Positions 31,608 through 42,499 of a DNA stretch of 64,000 nucleotides are shown in pieces (within the stretch, counting starts at the first letter, position 1; each line of letters opens with the position of its first letter). This stretch comes from Metellina segmentata. Taxonomy: Eukaryota; Arthropoda; Arachnida; Araneae; Tetragnathidae. The notes under the pieces are model-generated. The model made no database searches. It was not told the origin of the DNA and saw nothing but the letters and a program-made list of their open reading frames with translations. Made by a program: the position numbers and the translations under genes. The stretch lies in NCBI GenBank assembly GCA_947359465.1, contig OX375876.1, positions 81,304,359 through 81,368,358 on the forward strand. Direction: 5' to 3'.

Positions 31608-32743
31608 GAGAGAATTTTTGGATACTGAATGCACGAAAAACGATCATATCTGTACTATCAAATTGCGTAGTCTGTATAAGACATGGAAAAAACAACCTAG
31701 ATGCTCCAACGGCTCCATTACCAGAAAATAGAACCAGAGATGCAGATGTGTTTGAAATCACGGGTTTCGAATTAGCAGGACCTCTCTATCTGAAAGAAGG
31801 TGTTAAAGCTTGGATTTGCCTATACACCTGTGCTGTGTATCGTGCAGAGCATTTTGAACTTTTGTCTTCCCTCTCGACTGAAACATTTTTACTGAGTTTT
31901 CGACGGTTCATTTCAAGACGTGGGAGACCATCAGTAGTCTATTGTGACAATGGGACCAATTTCTTTGGAGCTTCCAATTTACTGAAGTCTGTTGACTGGA
32001 ATCAGATTGTACAATATAGTACTGTTAGGAAAATTGAATGGAAGTTCAATCCACCAACTGCATCTTGGTGGGGAGGCTTCTGGGAGAGGTTAGTTGGGGT
32101 GATGAAAATTATTTTAAGGAAGGTTTTAAGTAAAGCTCATCTTTCCTATGAAGAGATGTCCACTGTTTTGTGTGATGTGGAATCAACTATCAATGCAAGA
32201 CCTCTGACTTATGTTTCTGAGAATGACAGTGAACTTGTTCCTTTGTCTCCTTCTCTGTTCATACGAGATATACGACAGACTGGTGTGCCAGATTTTGACA
32301 AGGTGGATGGACATTCTCTGAATAAGGGACTGAAATACCGTCAGAAACTTGTGTCAGACCTGCGGAAACGATTTAGATCCGAGTATTTAGGACAACTAAT
32401 TCAAAAATCCGAATCTAAAAAGTTCAATCGTCTCATTTCGATTGGCGATGTAGTGATTATTGGAAGTGATAATACCAAACGAGTAGATTGGATTTTGGGT
32501 CGGGTTATAGAACTTTTGCCTGGAAAAGAAAATATCACTCGACTGGTACGCTTGCAGACCGCTACGACACAGTTGTTAAGACCTATCCAGAGACTGTATC
32601 TTCTAGAAGTGTCTTCAACGTGGATAAGTGACCGTCGTCGTCCTCTTACGAACACTGGTATCCAACCTACCCCTACGAAGGAAGAAGGAACTATAACACG
32701 TAGTGGACGGATGATCAAAGTACCTAGAAAGCTGGACTTGTAA
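31602..32743 (+). pseudogene. BEL integrase, out of frame with the polyprotein
   Basis: From about 31604 the frame of 31748-32743 continues the integrase zinc domain ('NCVVCIRH') without a stop. The 331-codon portion has the catalytic core 'VVYCDNGTNFFGAS' (D67) and 'SWWGGFWERLVG' (E113). A C-terminal DUF5641-type domain (GDVVIIG...RVIELLPG) follows. At the first catalytic position, the usual (V)DFAGP is read here as FELAGPL, Glu for Asp at residue 8. The junction shows no standard slippery heptamer, so a one-base loss is more likely than programmed frameshifting. Whether this copy makes integrase is doubtful. Confidence 0.9.
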
Positions 32744-32838
32744 CAGTGACTTTCCCATAATTTTAATTCTGACTTTTCTGGAACTTAATGTGAAAAGTGT
32801 TAAAAGCCTTAGGAGTTGAATTGATTGTCAATCAACTC

Positions 32839-32850
32839 AAGGTGGGAGAA
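32839..32850 (+). promoter_or_regulatory. BEL polypurine tract
   Basis: aaggtgggagaa abuts the first base of the 3' LTR, the standard plus-strand priming position. Confidence 0.85.
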
Positions 32851-33110
32851 TGTTGATTGTTGAATATCGTTTGGAGAAAGTAAGTAAAACAAACCATTTC
32901 CTCTTTCAAACATGAGGCGCCACAGTTCCTCCGATCGGGCGATTGCCTGCTGTTGTGTAATAACTCAGAACTTTAATGCACAGTATGCGATGTATTACGA
33001 TGGAATTGACGCTCGTATTTTTGTCTCCAGCTGAATTGTATATAGATTAATGCTTGATGAGAATAAATTCTTATATTCGAACCTAGAGTTACCGGTGTGT
33101 TTCTCACCCA
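32851..33110 (+). repeat. BEL 3' LTR
   Basis: 260 bp, TG...CA, identical by eye to the 5' LTR except for a two-base deletion near 32990. An aataaa signal lies at about 33062. Confidence 0.95.
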
Positions 33111-33209
33111 AAAGATGAGTAAAAATTATACAAAGCAACAAATATACAAATTAACAAATATTACATAGTTGAAAAATATAGATTAAAATGAAAGCATTTC
33201 AAATGTCCT

Positions 33210-33843
33210 CAGGGACGTAACTAGGGGGAAAACGGGGCATGTGTCCGGACGTCAGATTGGGAAAAAGTGGTAAACAAGCCGAGTATTTTTTTACTCGTAT
33301 ATGTATATTTACGCATGGTTAAAAAATGAAGCGAAAAACTTAGTTTGCTATAAAAGTCAAAAACTATAAACAGAGCTAAATGCAGAATGTGTGAAGTGTT
33401 GCAAGAGTTTGATGTGAGTAAAGAAAGGGATGTAACGTCGTAGCACCTGTGTGTTTAGGATAACGGGTTCGTATCTCCGGGAAGTTTCTTGTCTCCTAAG
33501 TGACTTAAATACCTTGCGCCGCGAAACTGAATTCGGTAAGCTTTTACAGTGTCTAGCTGAGACGTCAGTTTTGCTGTCCGATTATTTGCTCGTGAAATAT
33601 ATTGGAATTAATTTGGTATTTTATCTTGATCTGAAAAGGAAATTGCTGCAAATTAATCTATTTACCTTTAAAATCAAGTCCTTACCCATCTAAGTTGAAT
33701 TAAAATTTTTTTTAGAATAATGGCATTAATGTGTGGTGGCGATTACAGGTGTTATCGGGGAGAGTTTTGGTTTACTTGGTTGGGGGGGGGGATTCCAAGA
33801 CGAGTTCTTGCCGCGGGTGAAAACTGGTCTAGTTACATCCCTG
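33210..33843. mobile_element. Short hAT element with 8-bp target duplication
   Basis: Inverted ends cagggacgtaactag and, at the right, ctagttacatccctg. Flanks are aatgtcct (33202-33209) and aacgtcct (33844-33851), with one mismatch. There is no transposase. It sits in the same older repeat that took the BEL insertion. Confidence 0.8.
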
Positions 33844-33859
33844 AACGTCCTCCAAGTAA

Positions 33860-34430
33860 TTGAAACTACATTGAATAATCAAAGTTTTTTCAAGGTTTTC
33901 AATCTTGAAACTTCGTTTTTGTTTTTATTTAAACATTCTTCAATGAGGAGAAAGACCTTTCCACGTCACATGAGACGATGGGGAGGAATCGGTAAGCTAA
34001 TATTGTTTGGGTGTCCGTCAACTCACATTCTGGTACAACCTCTCCATTCAAAATCTTTGACACAGCCTGAGCAGTCTTCCATCCACGATTTCTTTTCTGC
34101 ACCACATCCAGCTTCTTCCTCATGCTTTCCCCGATGGCACGTTCCAATCTTTACTTTTCGTAATCAAGTCATCGATAAGAGCCACAGAATTACACAGATC
34201 CACTACTTTCCAGAGTGTTAATTAAATCAGGCAAATTACTGAAACTGGATATGACGTAAGTCATATGTTGGACCACAGAATAGTTATTTCAATGCAACTT
34301 TTGCTTTTGTAATAGCTTGGTTTCCGGAATCATCAAAACTTCGAATCACTTCTTTCAACTTTTGGTGCTGTTCAGCAAAATAATTGGCCGCAGAAATCCA
34401 TGTACCCCATCCTGTGTACACAATACAGAT
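33860..34430 (-). pseudogene. hAT transposase C-terminal remnant
   Basis: The minus-strand frame 33929-34147 reads 'LPIVSCDVERSFSSLKNV', the hAT dimerisation motif. Upstream, at 34290-34420, a separate frame reads 'ANYFAEQHQKLKEVI'. Stops and frameshifts separate the parts. No termini were identified with confidence. Confidence 0.75.
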
Positions 34431-34769
34431 TCAAGGTACTTAAGTTAAATAATTTTCCTTTGGAGTGACCACACTTATTGAGATTTGCAAAATTTTCGCG
34501 ATTATATTCTTTAAAGAGGCTTAGTTATGACAAGGATCATCTTTGTTCAACCTAATAGTTTTTTTCTTGTCAAATCTTACCAAATTTTTACTATTAAAAA
34601 ATAATACTTTTCACACTCTCATATATTAAAATCTTTTTAGTATATAGTCTCGAAAAATGTTTTTTAGCAGAAATAACATGTAATTATGTTTACAAGGTTA
34701 TCTTTAAATTTATCACAGTGCAACAAAGTATGCTTATATTTTTAAAAGTTTCAGTAACTGATATTTCAT

Positions 34770-35815
34770 CCTATATATTGCAGTTCAGATGAGGATTATC
34801 ATGAGGCTATAGACATTGAAGAGGCTGTGGGAAACAATACCAGACCAAGAAGAAATTCCAGATCCAATAGCAATAATGTGATTAAAGCAAGATTGGTGAC
34901 TCGTGGTTTCGAGCAGAAACCTGGCATCAACTACCTTGATACCTACGTGTCTATCATCAGTATAGCATCACTACGACTGGTTTTTGTCATTGTGATGAAC
35001 TCGATGAAATCTTATTTATGGAACAACCTATGGTCTACGACGACAACAATGGTCGCGTTTGCAAATTTTTAAAAAGTCTTTATGAACTGAAACAGGCACA
35101 GTGACAGTGGTACGGGGGTTGACGAGCAGGGGGCGGAGCCCCCTAGTAGTACTATATGTTGATGACCTACTGATTGCTGGTTCCTATGAATCAGTGGTCA
35201 TGGTGGTGATACAACTTCTAAGAGATGAGTTCGAAATGTCCAAGGCTTAAGTTGTGAAAGATTTTCTGGGCATATGTATTAAGTTTTCTCACCAACAACT
35301 TTGCTTAGAAGAAAAGGACTATGTTGAGAAAATTTTAAATAAATTCAAAATGACTCAGTGTAAACCAGCTGACACTCCTCTAGTGCCTAAAGCAACACCA
35401 TCATGTTTCGTGTAAGGTGAAACTTTCCATGGGCCCAATCGGGAACTTGTAGGTGCATTATTGTACCTATCCATGACAACACATCCAGATATTTTATACA
35501 TCCAGATATATATTACTATCTGAGCCAAGTTCAAGTGCAGCCAACAGAAGCTGCCTGGACTGATCTGAAAACAGTTTTAAGATACCTGAAAGGGACTTTA
35601 GAACTTTATCTGGTGTTTCGTATTTCTAGCAGTGATTTTATTATGCACATGACAGAAAATCTTTATCAGGGTATATAATTTTCTTAAATGATTGTCCTGT
35701 GACTTTGTGTGTGAAAAAGCAGACATCCATTGCATTATCCTCTACTGAGGCAGAAATTTTGGCTTTGGCTACAGCTATGCAGGATGTATTTGTGCTACAC
35801 AGCATTAATTAAGCA
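34770..35815 (+). pseudogene. Copia-type retrotransposon remnant, RT and RNase H
   Basis: The plus strand reads 'IKARLVTRGFEQKPGINYLD' (RT start) at about 34878. After a Helitron-like insertion, 'LYVDDLLIAGSYES' (the Copia YVDD box) is at about 35152. 'VKDFLGICIKFSHQQL' and 'ADTPLVPKATPS' follow, then 'IALSSTEAEILALATAM' (RNase H) near 35730. Many stops and frameshifts are present. Gag, protease and integrase are absent. Confidence 0.85.
35113..35146 (+). repeat. Minimal Helitron-like 3' end inside Copia
   Basis: About 34 bases: gggggttgacgagcaggggg, then a cggagccccctag hairpin end. Copia coding similarity resumes right after CTAG. Only the terminal signal of the element remains here. Confidence 0.65.
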
Positions 35816-35819
35816 CATA

Positions 35820-36985
35820 TTTTAAAGCAATAATCAATAAAAAAAATTAGTTTTTATTTGCAATTCAATCTGTCAATTTTCAATATTTTTGTAGGAAATA
35901 AATTTTTACAATATTATTATAGAATATGCAAAAAAGACCTAGGGAGAGATTTTTAAAAATTTATTTCTTGAGTTTTCATTAAAAAAAAATATTTTACTCG
36001 TTATGTGTTAAATTTCTATAAAAATATCAAAATTTTTTATGTTTTTTAATTTTTATAAATTTTTTTGAACTATTCATACAAAAAAAGCTCTCCCTGTGTC
36101 TGTTAAACAGTTATTTAGACCGAAAAAATGTAAACAGTTTAACTCTAAGTGCATTTATCAAAAAGCCTTAGTACTTTGAACTTTGGCAAAATTGCAAAAA
36201 AACTGATTTTGAGATAAAACACATTTTAAGTACAAAATACAACAGAAGTTAACGAAAACAACTTACTTTTTGCTAGTACTATTTTTTTTAGTAATTTCTA
36301 TTACATTAAGACTCTTATCAAAACAAGAGTTTTTACAGTAAGCTCGTATATATTTTTTTAAAGCCAATTTTAACTCTGGTGACAACAGAGTGATTGTGAT
36401 AATTCACTGAAAAATTATTAATTTCTTTTTTAAGGAACTGAAGAAAAAATATGTTATTGGATCAGTACTATTTATAATAAACCACCACTGGAAAACCACA
36501 CCTTCTCTTTTTCTATAGCTATTTTTTTCTGTAAACGAGCCTTTTTTTGTATTGATACGACGAAATTTAGCGCCCTTTTTTCAATGTGTTTCCTTCAATG
36601 GCGTCACCACATGCTTTACATGAGGACCTGGATTTTGTCTTTTAGCTTTTGCCGATTGATAGAAAAACCAGGAGCCTAAACCTTAAGGGTATTTAAAATG
36701 TTTGGGATAGGCGGCGATAGATACACTATGATATAATGTTGCATAAATGGAGGTTTTCATTGAAACCGAAGCCAATGGTTGGCAGTCGATTATGTACTTG
36801 GAAGGTCAAATAAAAGTTAAAAAGCTGCTGTTAGCAATTTCCTTCGACTCTGAAATTGTGTTCTTGAATACCTGATGCATCGTTTTATTCAATAAACACT
36901 CTTTGAAAGAAAAAAAAAAATTCGAAATTTGGTGCTTGGGTCTCTTATAAAGGAGCGGTGAGTCATGAAAAGGAGCTAGCTCAAA
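35820..36985. other. AT-rich insertion splitting the Copia remnant
   Basis: It separates Copia RNase H from its C-terminal tail. Near 36945-36988 lies 'ggagcggtgagtcatg...gagctagctc', the inverse of the subterminal part of the hAT element at 4545-4625. Part of this insertion is therefore a hAT relative. No gene is present. Confidence 0.5.
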
Positions 36986-36989
36986 TATG

Positions 36990-37130
36990 TTAATGATATT
37001 GTAAAATTATTAAACATTTATATTGTATATGTTGCATCTGAATACCAAATTGCTGATTTGTTTACAAAATCTTTACGTAAACCTAGACTGAATTAAGACA
37101 AAAATGTGTGTTAATGTGATTAAGGGAGGG
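36990..37130 (+). pseudogene. Copia C-terminal tail and polypurine tract
   Basis: Reads 'YVASEYQIADLFTKSLRKPR', the conserved end of Copia RNase H, and soon stops. The purine tract taagggaggg lies at 37121-37130, directly before the LTR. Confidence 0.85.
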
Positions 37131-37460
37131 TGTTGAGAATAATTACTAACTGTAACTCATCTTTACTTAGCAATTGGGTAGCACTTATTCCAATTGTTTA
37201 TTTCTGTTGTGTCACAGGTTGCTGTTTGTGTTCTTATTCATGACTTTATCTGTCAGAGTTGTTTGGAAAAGCATTGGCTGTTGAGGCAGTTTGGGATGGC
37301 CGAAGAATTCACCCATCGGATAATATGACTTGTTGAAGGGGTGACACCGAAGAGTGCCAGCACTGTAACTAATAATCTATTGTACCTGATTGGAATGTTT
37401 GACAGTTCAAAGGGTTTAATAATTCTATTCAAATGAAATTATCTCATCAATAACCATCCC
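37131..37460 (+). repeat. Copia 3' LTR
   Basis: Begins tgttgagaataattac right after the purine tract, a common Copia LTR start. The right end could not be fixed because no second LTR is in the window. Confidence 0.6.
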
Positions 37461-38250
37461 TATTAACTTTGTAAGAACTCTTAATTTTTCAGCCAATATG
37501 TAATGTGCCCTTTTTTTTTTTCTTATTTAACATTTCTAACAATATTGATTTTTTAACAGAAAGTTCGTGAAGTAATTCATTTTGTGATGAAATCCAAATT
37601 ATAAATATGAATCAGTTCTTAGAATTACATACCATGCAACTGTTTATCAAGTTATATTGTAATACAAGTATCAGCTTGATGTTTGTATTTATTTTACTGG
37701 TTTGAGCTACAGATTATACTATTGGCAATAATGAGTTTTAATAGCCCTAGATTTCTACAAGAGAAATGGAACAATAATTTAAAATATGCACTTAATAAAA
37801 TATATTAAAATATTAGCTGTTATATCAGCAGCTTAGCTAACATTTTTGACTGGAAATTTTTTTCTAAAACAAACAATTTCTGAATTTAAATCGCAATAAA
37901 AATGCCTGTACGTGTTTTATGTTTACAATTTTTTTTAAGCTACCAAGGAGCACATTTAAAGGTGGAAATCGATTTTAGAATGTTTGATTTAATGATGGAT
38001 GCCTGTTTAGGTTTTAAAAAGCCAAGTAGCCCACAATTTTCTTTTATGTACTACACGATACAATAGTTACAAAAATTGTAATAAAAACATATTTTTAATA
38101 ATTTAAAATATTAAAATTATATGTTCTCTTCAATGTTATAAAATATTGTATTATATAAATATTGTATTATATACATATTTTTTAATGATTAATATTTTTT
38201 AAGTTCTACAAAATTTAAGATGGTTGTAATCTTGTGTGCCCTCGAAATAA
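37461..38250. other. AT-rich non-coding stretch
   Basis: No gene or element boundary was recognised. Confidence 0.4.
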
Positions 38251-38269
38251 ACAATTACATGCCATAAGA

Positions 38270-38690
38270 AGTATATCGAATGAAAATATCCCAATATTGT
38301 GTTGCAGATATTGAATAATGTTGAAAAAGGACACCGAGCAGTATCTTAAAGCTAATATTGAGCAATGATAAAAAACGAACATCGAATGTGAGAAAACAAT
38401 ATCTATCAATGTCGTAAAACGATATTGAGCAATATTGCCAGAGGGGGGTCATTTTTTACGTTGGCAATGTCGGAAAACGATATTGAGCAATGTCGACAGT
38501 AATATTGGCCAATAACGGAAAACAATATCTATCAATGTCGTGAAACGATATTGGCCAATGTCAAAACGACACTGGGGCGATGTCACCAGGGGGGGGGGAG
38601 GTCATTTTTACGTTGGCCAATATCGACGGCAATATTGGCCAATATTCTTTCTCGATATTGACCGACATATATGTGCTACCTGGGATCTCG
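38270..38690. repeat. Palindromic tandem repeat (aatattggccaatatt type)
   Basis: Many imperfect copies of 'gatattgagcaatgtcg' and 'aatattggccaatatt' with poly-G blocks at 38443 and 38588. Larger units such as 'aacaatatctatcaatgtcg' occur twice. The unit is self-complementary and could form hairpins. Confidence 0.7.
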
Positions 38691-39222
38691 AATGTAATGG
38701 CTTCAATACTTTCGTATAACACTCCTCAAACAGTTTATCGAGGCTTAGCGTACAGGCAACTGGAAGCTTCATCCTGACACTGTTCAAAAATCACTACCAT
38801 TTTTCCAAGCAGCTGGACATTTCTTATACGCTAAAAGTGCGCACCTCTTCCACCAGGACATGTTGAAACTAGAACAATTAATGGACCCAACTGAATTTCA
38901 CGATTTTACCACCAAAGGGAAGTTTACCATAAGATGCTCTAAGAAGTACTGGTGTGGAATCTGGTCAGATCAAACTATTGAGCAAACATTTATTACACGT
39001 GAGAGAGGATTTTCGACTACGTTTTGGCAAAATGGACTTTGGCAATGATAGTCATGCAGAACGTTTGTGATGAAATTGATAATTTTTGTGACATAAATTA
39101 TGAACTATTAGAGCAACATGTGGGCAAGCGAAGTTCTCGTATCGAGGTATAGAAGTGACTCAATTAAACTGCTGGAGTGGCTTTCACAACCCCCTACCCC
39201 CTTTTAGACACTGACGCCATAA

Positions 39223-39640
39223 GGCCCGGTGCACCCATACGGTTTTTCAACGTGCGGCTCTGAAGCCAAACTATGCACACATAAACGTGAAATGACGCAA
39301 CTACTCATTTCGCGCCATTTGCGATAAATATTCTATCGAAGAAAACGTGTTTATTTCGCTTGGCGTAAAAAAAAAGTATATTTTTAACAAAATAGACGTT
39401 ACTGGTTACAACCATTTCTTAATTATTATTTGTATTCCATTTATTTGTGAAAACAAGGTACTTGAGACCAGAGAAGCGTGTGCGGCGAACTACGGCGCCG
39501 TGGGGAACTGCGGTACAAATTACACGCCAAGTTGGACGTGCGTCACCGCAGGCATGTGTGCACTACTCCATTGGATCTAATGTATCTCAGTCTGTACTTG
39601 CGTTGCCGCACGTTGAAAAACCGGATATGTGTACCGGACC
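39223..39640. mobile_element. Harbinger-type MITE
   Basis: Inverted ends of about 38 bp, ggcccggtgcacccatacgg on the left and the inverse of cggatatgtgtaccggacc on the right. Both sides have TAA, the PIF/Harbinger target duplication. It is 418 bp long with no transposase. A related single end is seen at 18280-18302 (ggatgtgtgcaccgggcc). Confidence 0.8.
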
Positions 39641-40471
39641 TAAGGTCTATAAGCAGTGGTATTGTTGGAGGAGAAGATGTTAACTGTCATTTGGCCCAAG
39701 AAGTTGATATGGATATGGTTACAAAAATGTCGCTTATGGCAATTTTAAAAATTTGACTTTCAAGAGGAAGCACAAGGTGGTAACCCTAGCATCTGTTGTT
39801 AATAGTTTTAAAGCAGGATCCCTCAAAGTAAATGCTATTGATCCACTTACACTTTTCCAAAGATTGTGCCTTTCTAAACAGTCTGACGAAGACTTGAAAA
39901 TATTTTTATCATATGAACTTGCACCCAGTGGCGGATTAAGCGGTAAGCGGACTAAGCTGCCGCGTAGGGCCCCGTAATATCAAAGGGGCCCCGAGGTCTT
40001 TAAAATGTCTTCTCATTAGGGTTTGGGAAAAGTTGTTAAAGCTTCTTTAAGTTCAGTGAAAAGAGTATCTAACACAAGATGGCCAGTACGAGCAGATGAT
40101 GTATTAACTATGAAACTTGGTTTCACCCATATAAAAGAGGCTTAAATTGAAATCTGTAATTCAGAAGAAAAAAGTTACCATGGTGGAGGCGACTTCACTA
40201 ATGTAGAAAATGGACAAATGTGGAAACTGCCCTAATGAGTTATTTGGAATACTATTTTACAAAGAATAAGTGCTACTAGTAAATCACTGGAATCAGTGGG
40301 ATATGCGAACTCTATTAAAATTATCTATTCTACTGAAGTCATTAGAAAATTTTATCAATAATTTCAGAGAATAATTTGAAAAAGAGGCAACTGATTTATC
40401 AGGGCTGTCATTTAATGTGGAAAATGGACAAACTCGCAGAAAACCAAAGAAACAATGTTTTTTGAAAACAA

Positions 40472-40514
40472 AGAGTTGGCGAGCGTAAGCGAGCATGGGG
40501 CGGAGCCCCCCTAG
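40472..40514 (+). repeat. Minimal Helitron-like 3' end
   Basis: gagttggcgagcgtaagcga, a ggggcggagccccc hairpin and CTAG. Only about 43 bases are recognisable. It lies in the hAT transposase remnant. Confidence 0.6.
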
Positions 40515-40852
40515 TTTCTATAAGAAAACGAGGACACTATAAAAACCCCACTAGATATCTATTCAGCCGCCAAAGAAATGTCTTGCACATTTCTAAAGGT
40601 TGAAATATTAATTAAAAATTTTTTCACAATTCCCTCATCTACTGCGTTATGAAAAAGATCGTTTTCTGTTTGAAATGTGAAAAAAGTTATTTGTGGAGCA
40701 CTATGGGAGAAGGATTAATTAATATGTCCATTCTGTATATATAGATAAAGAAATTTTATACCGAATTGACACTGCCAAAACAATTGAATTTACAATAAAG
40801 GAAGCAAGACGGAAATTCATGTAAAAAATATGTTCTTTTTTTTATATAAACT

Positions 40853-41015
40853 AGGGGGCTCTGCCTCCTGCTCGCTATAGCTCGTCAACCCCCGATGATT
40901 GCTACGAAATCATATTTAGTTAGCTTCGCAAGACTCGCTATTACCAATCACAAAACGAATAAACCTGAAGATTGCAATATTTTTTTAATAATAGAAAGAT
41001 TTATTTAATGTGTTA
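40853..41015 (-). repeat. Helitron-like element, minus orientation, partial
   Basis: CTAG, then gggggctctgcctcctgctc, then cgtcaacccccgatgattgc and 'tagcttcgcaagactcgc'. These are the same subterminal motifs as at 21496 and 15318. The right part is ended by the Helitron at 41016. Confidence 0.6.
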
Positions 41016-41785
41016 TCTTAATATATATAAATTACGCGTCACGTTGTTTGTCCGCTATGGACTCCTAAACTACTTAACCGATTTCAATCAAATTTGCGCA
41101 CCGTGTGCAGTTTGATCTAACTTAAAAGTTAGGATAGCCTTCATCTCAATTTATAGCCGCGATATTATTTTATTGCAAATTATTGCGGTATCTGTTGACT
41201 GGATTGAGTAAGTATTCTAACAGATGGCGCTGTGTTGAAAGTACCAACGTTTCACATAAGCTACAATTTAATGGCATAACCACCACGTGTTGCTGAGTCT
41301 AAAGTATAAGTTAAATTTATTTCGTAGTAAACGCAATACAGTGATTTGCATAGCCGGCCACGTGTTATTTAGACTGAATTATAAACTGAATTCATATTAT
41401 AGTAAAAGTAATACAGTGGAATTCTTCTTGCTTTTTAATTATTAGTGCTTCATTATTCAACAATCTTTAATTAAAATATATACATGTAAGTATTATCACA
41501 TAGTCATATTATTATATATTTGCTATACATCAAATCACACTATATGATACATGTATTTTGATGATTATGAGGTACTTAAGGCTCCAGGATCAAAAGTTAA
41601 TTAATATATATATATGAAAAAGTGGTACAAAGCTTCTCACACTTTTTCAATAATTGCACAAATATTTTTTTTTCATTATTTTTAGTCCCCATGACTGGTG
41701 TTCTCCAACCGTTTCCCTTGAATTGTTTACTACTATGTAAAAAATAAAAACCGTAGCCACAACAACGCGTTGCCGGGTCTGCTAG
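41016..41785 (+). mobile_element. Non-autonomous Helitron, 770 bp
   Basis: Starts TC (tcttaatatatataaattac) directly after an A. Ends ccgggtctgctag directly before a T, i.e. insertion between A and T with no duplication, as Helitrons do. The subterminal 'gcgtcacgttgtttgtccgc' is typical of arthropod Helitron 5' ends. It has no Rep/helicase. Confidence 0.8.
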
Positions 41786-42499
41786 TGGTATATAAAAATT
41801 TTATTACTTTGCTGTTTTGTTAATAACTTACTGAGAGTTTTCATGAATTTTTTTTTCTAACTTGAGTTTGAGGGCCCCGAAAAGTTTACCGCTTGGGGCC
41901 CTCACTTGACTTGATCCGCCACTGCTTGCACCCTACCTGATGTCGCTTTTTCCTGACGACGGTATGCAAAAAGGTAATAAATCTTCTTTATACAAAGCTT
42001 TCACACCAATCAACAACAACGAAATGGCAGAGAGAAAAGCGCTAGCTATTGCAGATGGGGGGGGGGATATCTCCTACATAAAGTTATTTGGCCTAACAAT
42101 GCTTCCTTTGCAACCATATCTCAAAGTTATTCTTCATTTCTAAAAATACATTATGGATCTCAGGTTGTGGTTATATTTGATGGATATCCTGCACGTACTA
42201 GCACTATAATGCTAGATAATGAAGCACGGATAATGGCTAGATCACATGCATTAATCATATTTGCAAGTTCAGAACGCTCACAATCAGCAACTTCAATAGT
42301 TGTTGAGAAAAAATGCCGACTTTCAAAAAGCTGCAACGCGTATGCTATTCGTACTACAAAAAGGTTGTACGGAGGAAATTGTGGGAAATTTAATCCTCTT
42401 TAAACTTTATTCAAGAAAAGTATCGCTAAATTCAACCATTTCCGAGATAAATCAAAACCCCCCCCCCAAAAAAAAGTGGTAAATTTTCGTGGATTTTCG

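Larger units (their letters stand above)
27128..33110 (+). mobile_element. BEL/Pao LTR retrotransposon, recent, with integrase frameshift
   Basis: Complete element of 5.98 kb with two LTRs of 262 and 260 bp that differ by one visible 2-bp indel, so the insertion is young. It has a primer-binding site candidate right after the 5' LTR and a purine tract aaggtgggagaa right before the 3' LTR. The target duplication is agatg or slightly longer. The internal region has gag, protease, reverse transcriptase, RNase H and integrase in the BEL order. The reading frame is broken once, near 31604. BEL/Pao elements make virus-like particles in the cytoplasm and integrate cDNA. Confidence 0.97.
39926..41924 (+). 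mobile_element. hAT element with perfect 8-bp target duplication
   Basis: Inverted ends cagtggcggattaag and, in reverse, cagtggcggatcaag. Flanked by cttgcacc at 39918-39925 and 41925-41932. The plus strand at 40035-40345 reads 'SSVKRVSNTRWPVRADDV', a hAT transposase segment, with many stops. A Helitron-like 3' end, a Helitron-like copy and a Helitron lie inside it. The duplication restores the reading 'YELAP...' of the host ORF remnant, so the insertion point is certain. Confidence 0.88.
38700..42400 (+). pseudogene. Unidentified repeated protein family, remnant split by insertions
   Basis: Reading across frameshifts gives 'RTGNWKLHPDTVQKSLPFF', 'GHFLYAKSAHLFHQDMLKL' and 'IWSDQTIEQTF' (38750-39000). 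Then come 'FKRKHKVVTLASVVNS' and 'IDPLTLFQRLCLSKQSDEDL' (39755-39915), 'GMQKGNKSSLYKAFTPINNN' (41960-42020) and 'VVIFDGYPARTS' (42165-42190). I recall this arrangement from multicopy ORFs in animal genomes, without a certain name. The late part, an acidic IADGGG/FDGY region, has the look of a PIN/FEN-like nuclease fold; that is inference. Two transposons (39223-39640 and 39926-41924) interrupt it. Confidence 0.6.

Noticed and set aside
31595..31615. Programmed -1 frameshift in BEL
   Set aside because: No X-XXY-YYZ heptamer at the junction, and BEL elements normally use one long frame; a one-base loss explains it better.
33451..33693. 80-codon ORF
   Set aside because: Lies wholly in a short non-autonomous hAT element and has no similarity.
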